Part shown: positions 5,731-13,136 of the stretch, piece by piece
How positions within the stretch are numbered: the first letter of the stretch is position 1
Layout of the letters: each line of letters starts with the position of its first letter
Source: QQUD01 sp039029915
GTDB lineage: Bacteria > Chloroflexota > Anaerolineae > Promineifilales > Promineifilaceae
Direction of reading: 5' to 3'
Length of the DNA: 14,334 nt
Assembly (NCBI GenBank): GCA_039029915.1
Contig: JBCCFD010000177.1
Span: forward strand, 1 to 14,334
The notes under the pieces: generated by a model
Databases searched by the model: none
What the model saw: only the letters and a program-made list of their open reading frames with translations
What the model was told of the DNA's origin: nothing
Program-made: the position numbers and the translations under genes

Positions 5731-8583
5731 ATGTCTATCGAAGTAGAAACCACCACTAATCATGCAGAATTAGACCGTAAGGATCAGTTTCAACATAAAT
5801 TAATTATTGGTCGCTTTATTCTTTGTGTTGATGATGATGGTCGTTGTGAACATCATCTTGAAGGGGCCTTGGGAACCGTTGTCCAATTAGCCGGCAAGAA
5901 TAGGGCAAAGAAAGCAGCTCTTAAAATTCCCAAGCTGCTAGGTGAAACCAATCTTGAAATTGCCTATATCAATTACCTAATGGAAAATGAAGCGGATATT
6001 GTCGAAAGCATCTTTGATGGGAGTATCAATGACAATGGATTATTGTCGTCAATGTCACAAAATGATTTGCGTAACCAATACGATCCTTTGTTTGCAAATG
6101 AGCAAATAGGGTATCTCTTCATTAAGTTTGAAAAAGGCAAGTCACCGCAATTCTGCCAAGTTAGGCCCCACTCAGACGGTGTCAATTTAGAATGTATTCC
6201 ACCTAATATTCCAAACTTCCCCATTAATACAGTTGACGAATTAACACTTATCAAAAAGAAAACAATTTCTGATTTTGGGCTTCAAACAATCTTCGTTCAG
6301 AAATCAAAAGAAAATCAGTCGACTAATCCGCTTATTATTAGCCAAGAAGAGGCATCAATCAGCCAAAATGAAGAAACTTGGTTCACTTGCATACCCAGCG
6401 TCATCTACAAATGGATTGATATCACTTTGCAACAAGCCATTTTACACGACAATTTACTGAGCTGGGAGGTTGAAGACCATATTAGCCTCATCCAGAAAAT
6501 AGGCGAAGGGCTCGAGACGCTCCATAAACAAGGATACTTACACGCAGATTTGAGACCTGCAAATGTTGTTTATTCACGCGTATTAACTGATGAATATGGA
6601 ATTGATCGACCAGATTCGTTTGTGCTATCTGACTACGGCAGTTTTGCCGTAACCGCAGACAAAACTAGATTGCCCAGCCGACAAGAACCAACTGATAAAA
6701 CACAGATTGCCCCCTCCCTTGAAGGGGAACGAGCCTCTATCTTCTATTCCTTAGAACGAAAAAAAGGATTTGAAAGAGAATTTGCAGATACTGCGCTAAT
6801 TTTTCCGGATATGGGTTCGGGTGCCACAGTAGTCTTAGGTTGGAGAAACGAAATTAAGGAGAAGCAAAAAGAAATATATAGCATCATTCAGAATCGGGAA
6901 CATCAAGAAAATCGCAAAGTCGGTCGCTTATTAAAAGGGGATTATATTCGATTACAGGATGAAATATTCAAACTGCGGGATTCAGAATATATTATGGACG
7001 GACTCCAGTTCTTGCCCTGTGAATCAGAGCGTTGGGGCATCAGCGCAAATCGCGTCATCATGCCAACAGGATATGGTGGGGAAGGTGTTCAAACCATTTC
7101 TTTAGATCGAACTGTTGAAATGTTTCAATGGTCAGCCGCAACGGACATTTACAGCCTAGGCATCATCTTGCTCTATACATTTTTTATGAAACCTATCCTG
7201 GAAACGATTAGCGAACGAGCACAAACCAACCCGGATGATGACAATCAACATGACTTCAACAGCTCTGCCGATATCACAATTAGTCAAAATGAATCGACTG
7301 GTGAAGTAATTCATCAATCTGATGACCGGGCCAGCCAAATGGAACCCAGTCGCTTATTTGAGGGCCTGGTTGAAAATGAAGAACTAATGGGCCTCCCACA
7401 GTCTGACTCTCAAAATGGCGCTGATCTCTTATCAATTTCATCAACTGAGTCAGACCAAGCGAGTAATCTAAAACAGGTCAGGCGGTACGAAGATCATATT
7501 CAACTCGAAAATGAGTTTGAAAAAATGATCACCTATCTCAATGACAAACAGTTTTTTAACGCAATTTCTTCTGAGCTTGAGTTTCTAGCGTGCATATTAA
7601 CAGAGAAATTACGTCAAAAACATAAAAGTTCTGATGCTATTGCAGAAGAACTCTTGAGAGGGGATGAGGCAAAAAAGTTAATTGATATACTGCCCAATGA
7701 AGAGAAAGATGATCCACGCCTTTTCCGAATTGTGCAGGCAGCTATGAAACGCGTCACGACCAATGTGCCAGGTGCGGCTCGAGTTGCGCAAGCGATGAGT
7801 GGGGATGGGATTCAATTTATTTTTCTTTTACGTTTTGCATTATGTTGCATTCATCGACAAGCTCATCTCGAAGCGAACGAAGATATAGGCTATCAAATGA
7901 AACCGTTCTCTAAAAACAGACTTGAAAACCCAAATGCTTCAGCAGTTAGACGAGCTAATCACGCATTAAAAGAGATAGATGATATTTTAAAGTTGGAGTA
8001 CTCTGATAAATTCACATTTGACATAAATGAAATTGGTGACTTTGAGTTAAGAACTAGCTATCAAATTGATCAAGACTACGCCCAACTTGAAACTAACAAT
8101 GACGCCTTAATGGCAAAAAACGATTCACTAAAACAGGAAAATAGTTCACTAAAAAACGAGTTTGAAAATTTAAATCAGGAAAAAGACATTCTTAAGGGTA
8201 GGTCAGAAGATTTAGGGGATGAAAATCGTTTGTTAAAACAGACGATTGCAAATTTGAAAGGCACTCAAAGCAAATTCCAAAACGAGATTGGAGCGCTCAA
8301 ACAGGAAAATAAAAAGCTAAGGTCTTCTAAAGCAGAGCTTAGAGAAGATTATAAGAAACGCTTTGAAGAATTTATAGCCAATAAGACGAATCAATCAAAA
8401 ATCCAATCAGAAAATATGCGCTCCCATTTCTTAGAAACCATCAATCCTATCTACACCTTCCTTTCAGATTTAGAGCAAAACCGCGGCATTTTTATGGGAC
8501 GACTCCCTCAAGGTGCCGGGCTTCTAAAAGAAATGTTGGACAATAAAAAACAAGAGATGTTCTCCATTTTGGAGGAGAAATGA
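5731..8583 (+). CDS. Protein-kinase-like protein with large insertions and C-terminal coiled coil; candidate defence component
   Basis: The 950-aa protein has a recognisable Ser/Thr-kinase-type core. It shows a glycine loop (EGALGTVVQL, 44-53), the ATP-binding lysine K65 in ALKIPK, the catalytic loop HADLRPANVV (271-280, D273 and N278), a DYG in place of DFG (301-303), an APE-region-like PTGYGGEG (445-452) and the alpha-F helix ATDIYSLGIILLY (470-482, D472). The catalytic residues are intact, so activity is plausible. Two features are unusual. About 140 residues of charged, helical sequence lie between DYG and the APE region. A Ser/Asp-rich linker (about 495-580) then interrupts the C lobe, which seems to end near 690 after DPRLFRIVQAAMKRV. 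Residues 780-890 are a long coiled coil of repeated Leu/Asn/Glu/Lys. No membrane segment is evident. The DNA is much more AT-rich than the flanking genes. The stop overlaps the next start as ATGA, so both genes form one operon. Its target is unknown. Confidence 0.82.
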   Translation: MSIEVETTTNHAELDRKDQFQHKLIIGRFILCVDDDGRCEHHLEGALGTVVQLAGKNRAKKAALKIPKLLGETNLEIAYINYLMENEADIVESIFDGSINDNGLLSSMSQNDLRNQYDPLFANEQIGYLFIKFEKGKSPQFCQVRPHSDGVNLECIPPNIPNFPINTVDELTLIKKKTISDFGLQTIFVQKSKENQSTNPLIISQEEASISQNEETWFTCIPSVIYKWIDITLQQAILHDNLLSWEVEDHISLIQKIGEGLETLHKQGYLHADLRPANVVYSRVLTDEYGIDRPDSFVLSDYGSFAVTADKTRLPSRQEPTDKTQIAPSLEGERASIFYSLERKKGFEREFADTALIFPDMGSGATVVLGWRNEIKEKQKEIYSIIQNREHQENRKVGRLLKGDYIRLQDEIFKLRDSEYIMDGLQFLPCESERWGISANRVIMPTGYGGEGVQTISLDRTVEMFQWSAATDIYSLGIILLYTFFMKPILETISERAQTNPDDDNQHDFNSSADITISQNESTGEVIHQSDDRASQMEPSRLFEGLVENEELMGLPQSDSQNGADLLSISSTESDQASNLKQVRRYEDHIQLENEFEKMITYLNDKQFFNAISSELEFLACILTEKLRQKHKSSDAIAEELLRGDEAKKLIDILPNEEKDDPRLFRIVQAAMKRVTTNVPGAARVAQAMSGDGIQFIFLLRFALCCIHRQAHLEANEDIGYQMKPFSKNRLENPNASAVRRANHALKEIDDILKLEYSDKFTFDINEIGDFELRTSYQIDQDYAQLETNNDALMAKNDSLKQENSSLKNEFENLNQEKDILKGRSEDLGDENRLLKQTIANLKGTQSKFQNEIGALKQENKKLRSSKAELREDYKKRFEEFIANKTNQSKIQSENMRSHFLETINPIYTFLSDLEQNRGIFMGRLPQGAGLLKEMLDNKKQEMFSILEEK
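8571..8577 (+). promoter_or_regulatory. Ribosome binding site of the HNH gene inside the kinase-like gene
   Basis: GGAGGAG lies in the last codons of the kinase-like gene, two bases before the ATG at 8580. Together with the ATGA overlap this points to translationally coupled, stoichiometric expression. Confidence 0.7.
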
Positions 8584-9995
8584 TTTCTATACACAGGGAG
8601 GCACCCACTGAAAGCCTTCTACGCGCAAAAAGATATCATAACAATCAAGCAAGCATACGTGACTGGCTTAGATTTAAAATTAAACGAGATAGATGGAAAA
8701 TCCCTAAATTTGAAGATGAATACATCAATGGCTCTTTAGCTAAAACATTTAAAAATAAGTGCGCCTTTTGTGAGTCAATAATTGGACCTGAGGAGAGCAC
8801 ACTTGCTTTTTACAGACCGTTTAAAAATAGTGTTGACGATAGAAGCCTAACGGCCTTACAAAAGGGGGCAATCTATTACCGATGGCTTAATTGGGAGTGG
8901 GCAAATCTATATTTAGCTTGCAAAAAATGTGAAGAGTTCAGACAAAGGCAATTTCCAATTGAAGGCTCGGTGGCTCCCATTGGTTTATTTGAAGTAGCTA
9001 AACTTAATGAGTACGAAAAACCACTGTTACTTGATCCATGCTTTGACCAGCCAGAAAAACATTTTAGCTATCACATCAACAAGAACCAGATACTTATTGT
9101 TGAGAAAAATAATAGCAAACGGAGCAGGAAAACCATCGAGGTGTTTGGCTTGAATCGGCGATCTTTAGCTTCAGCCCGTTATCAGGAATACACACGCTTT
9201 AAACAGATATGCTCGCAAGGCATATCGAACAGCATGTGGTCCGAATGCAAAAATGACAAACTGTTTGCAGGCATGAAGCGATTTTTTATAACCCAATCAA
9301 TTCCTTCATTAAGTATTCCAGAAGCTCAGAAAAGAGCTATAGCGCAAAAGCTCAAAGAGTGGAAGGACCAACTGCCAAGTGCAAATCAATTGCAAGTTCA
9401 TTTCAAGTTTTACGAAGACAGTCATTTAAAATCAATTAGGCAACTATCTCAAGACTTAGACAAACGATATGGGGCTGATGAATTGTGCAAAATGCTCATG
9501 TTACGGCGTGAAAAAATATCTCAAAAAGAAAAATCTACTCTACTTTGGGATATTCTAAAAGTATATTATCAAGATGGATTGACCATAGATTTTTTTGAGA
9601 CCCTTTCCAAAACGGGTTCAAAAGAAGTTCAAAAAACGCCCGACAACGATTTAAATCTTTATAAACCAACGCCACAATCAATTGTTGAAGTAGATGAACA
9701 CGCTTTTATTGGAAACAAATACAATCATGAATCTAACTTTCAACTTACTTCAAAAATGATTCCAAAAGCGCAAAAGATTGCTTTAAAGGAAAAGATTGAA
9801 ACGTCGTTTAATATAAATGAATTAATTGAAATTTACTGGGAGCTAGACATTCAATATGAAAACATCCCGCAAAATTCATATACACGACGAAACTTGTCGA
9901 TTGAGTTAATTGATTATTGTGAAAGGCATAATTCTTTGGAAAGTTTGCTTAACCTATTAATTAAAAAGAGACCCAACGAACAATGGGTCTCTTAA
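8580..9995 (+). CDS. HNH-type nuclease-like protein (PtuB/TIGR02646-related) with C-terminal effector-associated domain
   Basis: The N-terminal ~200 residues match the HNH family that includes Septu PtuB and retron-associated nucleases. Zinc-binding pairs are CAFC (61-64) and CKKC (114-117), followed by FYRP (77-80), WEWANL with N109, QFPIEG (124-129), PLLLDPC (148-154) and TIEVFGLNRRSL (185-196). In canonical members the FYRP position reads EHFRP or similar; here the histidine is replaced by Phe77 (context STLAFYRPF), and the usual CN..K reads CEEF. Catalysis may therefore be altered or lost. The middle part (200-395) is helical and unrecognised. Residues about 400-468 fit the effector-associated/death-like domain pattern: NINELIEIYWELDIQYENIP, then a YCERHNSLESLLNLL helix and RPNEQW. 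Such domains recruit effectors to partners in prokaryotic conflict systems. The gene is translationally coupled to the kinase-like gene, which makes a joint role likely. HNH-family call firm; EAD call moderate. Confidence 0.82.
   Translation: MISIHREAPTESLLRAKRYHNNQASIRDWLRFKIKRDRWKIPKFEDEYINGSLAKTFKNKCAFCESIIGPEESTLAFYRPFKNSVDDRSLTALQKGAIYYRWLNWEWANLYLACKKCEEFRQRQFPIEGSVAPIGLFEVAKLNEYEKPLLLDPCFDQPEKHFSYHINKNQILIVEKNNSKRSRKTIEVFGLNRRSLASARYQEYTRFKQICSQGISNSMWSECKNDKLFAGMKRFFITQSIPSLSIPEAQKRAIAQKLKEWKDQLPSANQLQVHFKFYEDSHLKSIRQLSQDLDKRYGADELCKMLMLRREKISQKEKSTLLWDILKVYYQDGLTIDFFETLSKTGSKEVQKTPDNDLNLYKPTPQSIVEVDEHAFIGNKYNHESNFQLTSKMIPKAQKIALKEKIETSFNINELIEIYWELDIQYENIPQNSYTRRNLSIELIDYCERHNSLESLLNLLIKKRPNEQWVS
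9966..9993 (-). terminator. Leftward terminator embedded in the 3' end of the HNH gene
   Basis: AAGAGACCCA (9966-9975) and TGGGTCTCTT (9984-9993) form a perfect 10-bp stem with an 8-base loop. On the minus strand the stem is followed by TTTAATTAATT (the closing TT adds to the T run), a standard intrinsic terminator for the DUF35/mevalonate transcript. The hairpin lies within the last ten codons and stop of the convergent HNH gene. On the plus strand it lacks a U tail. Confidence 0.75.
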
Positions 9996-10031
9996 AAAGA
10001 GTATTCTCGATAAGCGTTTTAGTCTATTAAA

Positions 10032-10424
10032 TCACAGGGCGGGGCGAAATTTGTAGCCGTAGACGATCATGCCTTCTTCACCATCGGTGCGGAGTTTGCG
10101 GGTAACCATTTCGACAGGGGTACCAATTTCAACGCTGTTGATATCAATATCCGTTATTTGGGCTGTGACGATGGGGCCTTCGTCTAACTTGACAAGGGCA
10201 ACCACATATGGCGCTTGGGCATCGAATCCCTCTGGCGCATCGTAAATCGTTGTGTATGAATAAATCTCACCCAAGCCAGTGAATGTATACAGCTCTTGGG
10301 CTGGTGCTTCACATTCTAAGCAAACATCGCGTGGGGGGAATAGCTTAACTCCACAGTGTTCACAGGTCTCGCCAACCAATTTATATCGTTGTTCTTGTAA
10401 ACGCCAATGACGTGAAACTTGCAT
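10032..10424 (-). CDS. DUF35 zinc-ribbon/OB-fold protein, thiolase-HMG-CoA synthase partner
   Basis: The 130-aa protein has an N-terminal rubredoxin-like zinc ribbon with C21-x2-C24 (CEHC) and C35-x2-C38 (CLEC), then an OB fold (about 45-130, with GEIYSYTTIYDAPEGF and PYVVALVKLDEGP). This is the DUF35 family of acyl-CoA-associated scaffold proteins. In methanogenic archaea a DUF35 protein binds thiolase and HMG-CoA synthase together so that acetoacetyl-CoA passes directly between them; the neighbours here are exactly those two enzymes. A clear AGGAGA at 10431-10436 supports the start. It is the last gene of the leftward cluster, 332 bp after the thiolase homologue, and ends just before the shared terminator. 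The four cysteines are intact. Confidence 0.88.
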   Translation of the reverse strand: MQVSRHWRLQEQRYKLVGETCEHCGVKLFPPRDVCLECEAPAQELYTFTGLGEIYSYTTIYDAPEGFDAQAPYVVALVKLDEGPIVTAQITDIDINSVEIGTPVEMVTRKLRTDGEEGMIVYGYKFRPAL

Positions 10425-10756
10425 TTTAGTTCTCCTAAGTAGCCATTCAGAATTGACTCAGTGACTTGATAAGTTACGGCTACTTTAAGCCCATTTGCCG
10501 ATACGCTAGCTTCTTTGCGAATGGGTAGTAAGTAATGTTGGCTCCCGATTTACTTACGCCCTTTTCCGAGCTTTTAGCAATTAGCGATTAGCTTCAAGCT
10601 ATCTTTTGAGTTAGAGCCGTTGAAATTAAAACAATTTTGGACTTTCAAAGGCTGTCATCTGGTTTGAAAAGACTGTCAAAAGCTATCATTCTAGTAATTG
10701 GGTAATTGAAATCTGGTAATTGGGTAACTGATGAACTTGTTAATGATTACTTTCTA
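10425..10756. repeat. Repeat-rich gap between the DUF35 and thiolase-like genes
   Basis: This 332-bp gap holds several short repeats and no gene. AAGTAGCC (10437-10444) and GGCTACTT (10478-10485) are a perfect inverted repeat, reminiscent of the AAGTAGCC...GGCTA of the fold-back repeat at 5581-5640. CCCATTTGC (10490-10498) and GCGAATGGG (10517-10525) form a near-perfect second one. GTAATTGGGTAATTG (10694-10708) recurs as GTAATTGGGTAACTG (10716-10730). A triplet of ~11-base units of the form AAAAG-CTGTCA lies at about 10645-10690. No clear promoter was found. Confidence 0.6.
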
Positions 10757-11908
10757 CTAGATAGTCAGTACGTGCGTCACGGCCGTTCCGCCGCTGCCGC
10801 CTAGATTCTGAGCCATCCCGACTTTAGCATCAATCACCTGATTGTCCCCCGCTTGACCGCGAAGCTGTTTAGCAACCTCAACAATTTGGTAAATCCCTGT
10901 GGCACCCACCGGATTCCCACGGGCCTTCAGGCCGCCAAACGTGCTGATTGGAATACGGCCGTTTCGACCAATCTCACCATTTTTTGCTAGCTGCACACCC
11001 TGCCCCGGTTCAGCAAAACCCGCCGCTTCTAACGACAGAGCCGCCATCACCGTAAATGAATCGTGCAGTTCAAAGAGGTCAATATCATCGGGAGTGACGT
11101 TAGCTTGAGCCATCGCCCGTTTGGCGCTTTGCTCAGCCGCCGTCAGCCAAAGCATATCTTTACGATCGTGAAGCGAAAGCGTATCCGTCGCCACTGATGA
11201 ACCAGCAATACGAATCGGTTGAGGAACCATATCCTGAGCTCTGTCGTAGCGAGTCACAATAACCGCTGCCGCGCCATCACCTCCGGGTGCAGCATCAAAT
11301 AGGCTAACAGGCGAAGCCACTTGAGGCGCATGAGGGAACTTTTCCGCTTTCAAACGATTCCGGTACATCGCCCCCGGGTTCACGCTGCCGTTGGCATGAG
11401 CGTTGACGCTAAACTCAGCGAAATCAGCCACATCTAACCCGTGCTCGTGCATATACCGCTGCATAATCAAAGCGCCAACACCAGCTGACGTTAAACCATG
11501 CATCGCTTCATAATCAGCATCAAGGGCGGAGGCTTGAGATGCTGTATTATCGGCACCCGTTTGGTCGGTCATTTTTTCAACGCCAACGACGAGAGCCGTT
11601 TCAATAAGGCCACTTTGCACCGCCATCACAGCCTGACGTAGCGCTGCACCACCGGAGGCCTCAGCTGCTTCAACCGTCATTGCTTCAATGCCGCGCATCC
11701 CTGCAAAATCAGAGACAAGGGCACCGAGATGGGTTTGTTTATTGATTAACCCACCAAGCATGTTGCCCACGTAGATCGCATCAATGCTGGTTGTGCTGGC
11801 ATCATCTAATGCGGCTTCAATCGCGTACCAAGAAAGATGCCGAATGGATGTTTGCCAATGTTCACGAACATCCGTTTGTCCAATACCTATGATAGATACA
11901 TTTGTCAT
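10757..11908 (-). CDS. SCP2/archaeal-type thiolase homologue lacking the catalytic cysteine
   Basis: The 383-aa protein has the thiolase fold of the archaeal acetyl-CoA acetyltransferase/SCP2 group: start VSIIGIGQTDV, VVGVEKM at 107-113, SLFDAAPGGDGAAAVIV at 202-218, ELHDSFT at 280-286, GGLKARG at 325-331 and NLGGSGGTAV at 368-377. In archaea such proteins condense two acetyl-CoA to acetoacetyl-CoA for HMG-CoA synthase, and the neighbourhood fits. The active site does not. The nucleophile motif VEAACASGG reads VEAAEASGG (E83, codon GAG), the GHPVGATG motif reads GNPVGATG (N332), and HNLGG reads QNLGG. H282 is kept. The protein may be a structural partner, or an enzyme with changed chemistry such as decarboxylation by analogy with Cys-replaced ketosynthases. 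The reading frame is intact, so this is not decay. Only a weak purine stretch (GGAAA) precedes the ATG. Confidence 0.85.
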   Translation of the reverse strand: MTNVSIIGIGQTDVREHWQTSIRHLSWYAIEAALDDASTTSIDAIYVGNMLGGLINKQTHLGALVSDFAGMRGIEAMTVEAAEASGGAALRQAVMAVQSGLIETALVVGVEKMTDQTGADNTASQASALDADYEAMHGLTSAGVGALIMQRYMHEHGLDVADFAEFSVNAHANGSVNPGAMYRNRLKAEKFPHAPQVASPVSLFDAAPGGDGAAAVIVTRYDRAQDMVPQPIRIAGSSVATDTLSLHDRKDMLWLTAAEQSAKRAMAQANVTPDDIDLFELHDSFTVMAALSLEAAGFAEPGQGVQLAKNGEIGRNGRIPISTFGGLKARGNPVGATGIYQIVEVAKQLRGQAGDNQVIDAKVGMAQNLGGSGGTAVTHVLTI

Positions 11909-11992
11909 TTTGATTTCCGATTATCGATTTTGGATTTACGATTGATCTGTTGGCTGAGGCCGTTCGTCATTCGTAAATCGCGAATCGTCAAA
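11909..11992. repeat. Low-complexity GATT/AATC tract between the thiolase-like and HMG-CoA synthase genes
   Basis: The gap consists largely of degenerate short units (GATTTCC, GATTATC, GATTTTG, GATTTAC, GATTGAT), continuing as GTAAATCGCGAATCGTC. It has the look of slippage-prone intergenic repeats. A leftward reading through it gives NRKSKIDNRKSK, a low-complexity artefact rather than a protein. Confidence 0.5.
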
Positions 11993-13063
11993 TTATGAAA
12001 GTTTAATTTTGTCTCTGAACCGCGTGTAGGTTGCGTAATCAATTTCAACACGGCGGTCAATGTATTTTTCAGTCGAAGGGGCCGCGTCCCGTACATCGAG
12101 AAGCCGTTCAGTTACTTCAAGATCAAAGGCATCTGACCCAGAACCAGACCCATAGCTAACGAGCAAAATACGATCGCCCGGTTTCGCGACATCTAATATG
12201 GCTGTTAACCCAATGACGCAAGAGCCTGAGTAGGTGTTGCCGATTCGAGGGCTTAGTAGGCCAGGTTCTAATTGCTCAGGCGAGAACCCTAACATTTTGC
12301 CAACTCGCATAGGAAACTTGGCGTTGGGCTGATGGAAAACGGCCCAGTCGTAATCGGCGGCTGTGGTGCCAATCGATTCCATCAGCGTTTGGGCCGCCCC
12401 CATAACGTGTTTGAAATAGGCTGGCTCCCCTGTAAAACGATCGCCGTGTGATGGGTATTCCGCGTGGGCACGCCGCCAAAAGTCTGGGGTGTCAGTCACA
12501 AAGGAGTAAGACCCATTAATAAGCGCCACTGATTCATCAGCTGGCCCAATGAGCAAGGCAGCTCCGCCAGCAGCGGCCGTATATTCTAGGGCGTCACCCG
12601 GACGACCCTGCGCTGTGTCCATGCCAATGCTAAACGCGTATTTCGCCATCCCAGAGCCAACAAAGCCAACCGCAGCCTGCATCGCTTCGGTGCCCGCTTT
12701 GCAAGCAAATTCCCAATCGCCAGCCAAAGTGTTGGGCACAGCCCCAATCGCTTCAGCAACGATGGTACTGCTGGGCTTAACAGCGTAAGGATGGCTTTCG
12801 CTCCCAATCCACACTGCTCGAATTTCTTGTGGGTTGATCTGAGCCCGATCAAGGGCATTGCGAGCCGCTTCAATAGACATCGTGATGACATCTTCATCAA
12901 GTCCGTTGACTGATTTTTCTTTGACCGGCGTGCCACCTGCCCCCCCTGTCCAAACCCGAGAAATCTCGGTGCCGGGTAGACGGTAGCGAGGCACATAGGC
13001 ACCATAGCCTACGATGCCCACGGGGCGGTCTGGTTTCATAAGTTGATTCTGGTTATTGTTCAT
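11993..13063 (-). CDS. Hydroxymethylglutaryl-CoA synthase, archaeal type
   Basis: This enzyme condenses acetyl-CoA with acetoacetyl-CoA to HMG-CoA. The 356-aa protein is a thiolase-fold enzyme of the archaeal HMG-CoA synthase group, shorter than the eukaryotic and Gram-positive types. The start region GIVGYGAYVPRYRLPG (16-31) is typical. The catalytic triad is visible: E89 (GSES), C121 (WEFACKAGTEAM) and H244 (FHQPNAKFP). GNTYSGSCVIGL (275-286) and YGSGSGSDAF (304-313) complete the active-site wall. All catalytic residues are kept, unlike in the neighbouring thiolase homologue. It lies between HMG-CoA reductase (74-bp gap) and that homologue (84-bp gap) in one leftward cluster. No good Shine-Dalgarno is seen at either candidate start; the ATG at 13039 (residue 9, MKPDRPVGIVG) is an equally reasonable start. 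Confidence 0.92.
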   Translation of the reverse strand: MNNNQNQLMKPDRPVGIVGYGAYVPRYRLPGTEISRVWTGGAGGTPVKEKSVNGLDEDVITMSIEAARNALDRAQINPQEIRAVWIGSESHPYAVKPSSTIVAEAIGAVPNTLAGDWEFACKAGTEAMQAAVGFVGSGMAKYAFSIGMDTAQGRPGDALEYTAAAGGAALLIGPADESVALINGSYSFVTDTPDFWRRAHAEYPSHGDRFTGEPAYFKHVMGAAQTLMESIGTTAADYDWAVFHQPNAKFPMRVGKMLGFSPEQLEPGLLSPRIGNTYSGSCVIGLTAILDVAKPGDRILLVSYGSGSGSDAFDLEVTERLLDVRDAAPSTEKYIDRRVEIDYATYTRFRDKIKLS

Positions 13064-13136
13064 AGTTTTAGGGGTCGATTGGATGATTGGGGATTGGTCA
13101 ATATTTAATTAACCAAAGAACCAATTAACCAGTCAA
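13064..13136. repeat. Low-complexity tract between HMG-CoA synthase and reductase genes
   Basis: GATTGG-type units (13078-13099) are followed by AATTAACC, AACCAATTAACC and CAACTAGTTAAC. Like the other gaps of this cluster it is built from short degenerate repeats and has no evident promoter or terminator, consistent with cotranscription. Confidence 0.5.

Noticed and set aside
10640..10730. Iteron-like repeats suggesting a replication origin
   Set aside because: Units are short and degenerate, no DnaA-box cluster or replication gene is adjacent, and similar tracts fill the other gaps.
10757..11908. Thiolase-like gene as a pseudogene
   Set aside because: Active-site positions are changed, but the frame is full length with no stop or frameshift and the fold motifs are kept, so it is better described as an intact divergent homologue.
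11905..12096. Leftward 63-codon open frame ending in NRKSKIDNRKSK
   Set aside because: It overlaps the end of the HMG-CoA synthase gene in another frame, and its tail is a translation of the low-complexity intergenic tract.
12586..13005. Minus-strand 139-codon open frame inside the HMG-CoA synthase gene
   Set aside because: Out-of-frame shadow; the synthase frame carries all catalytic motifs.
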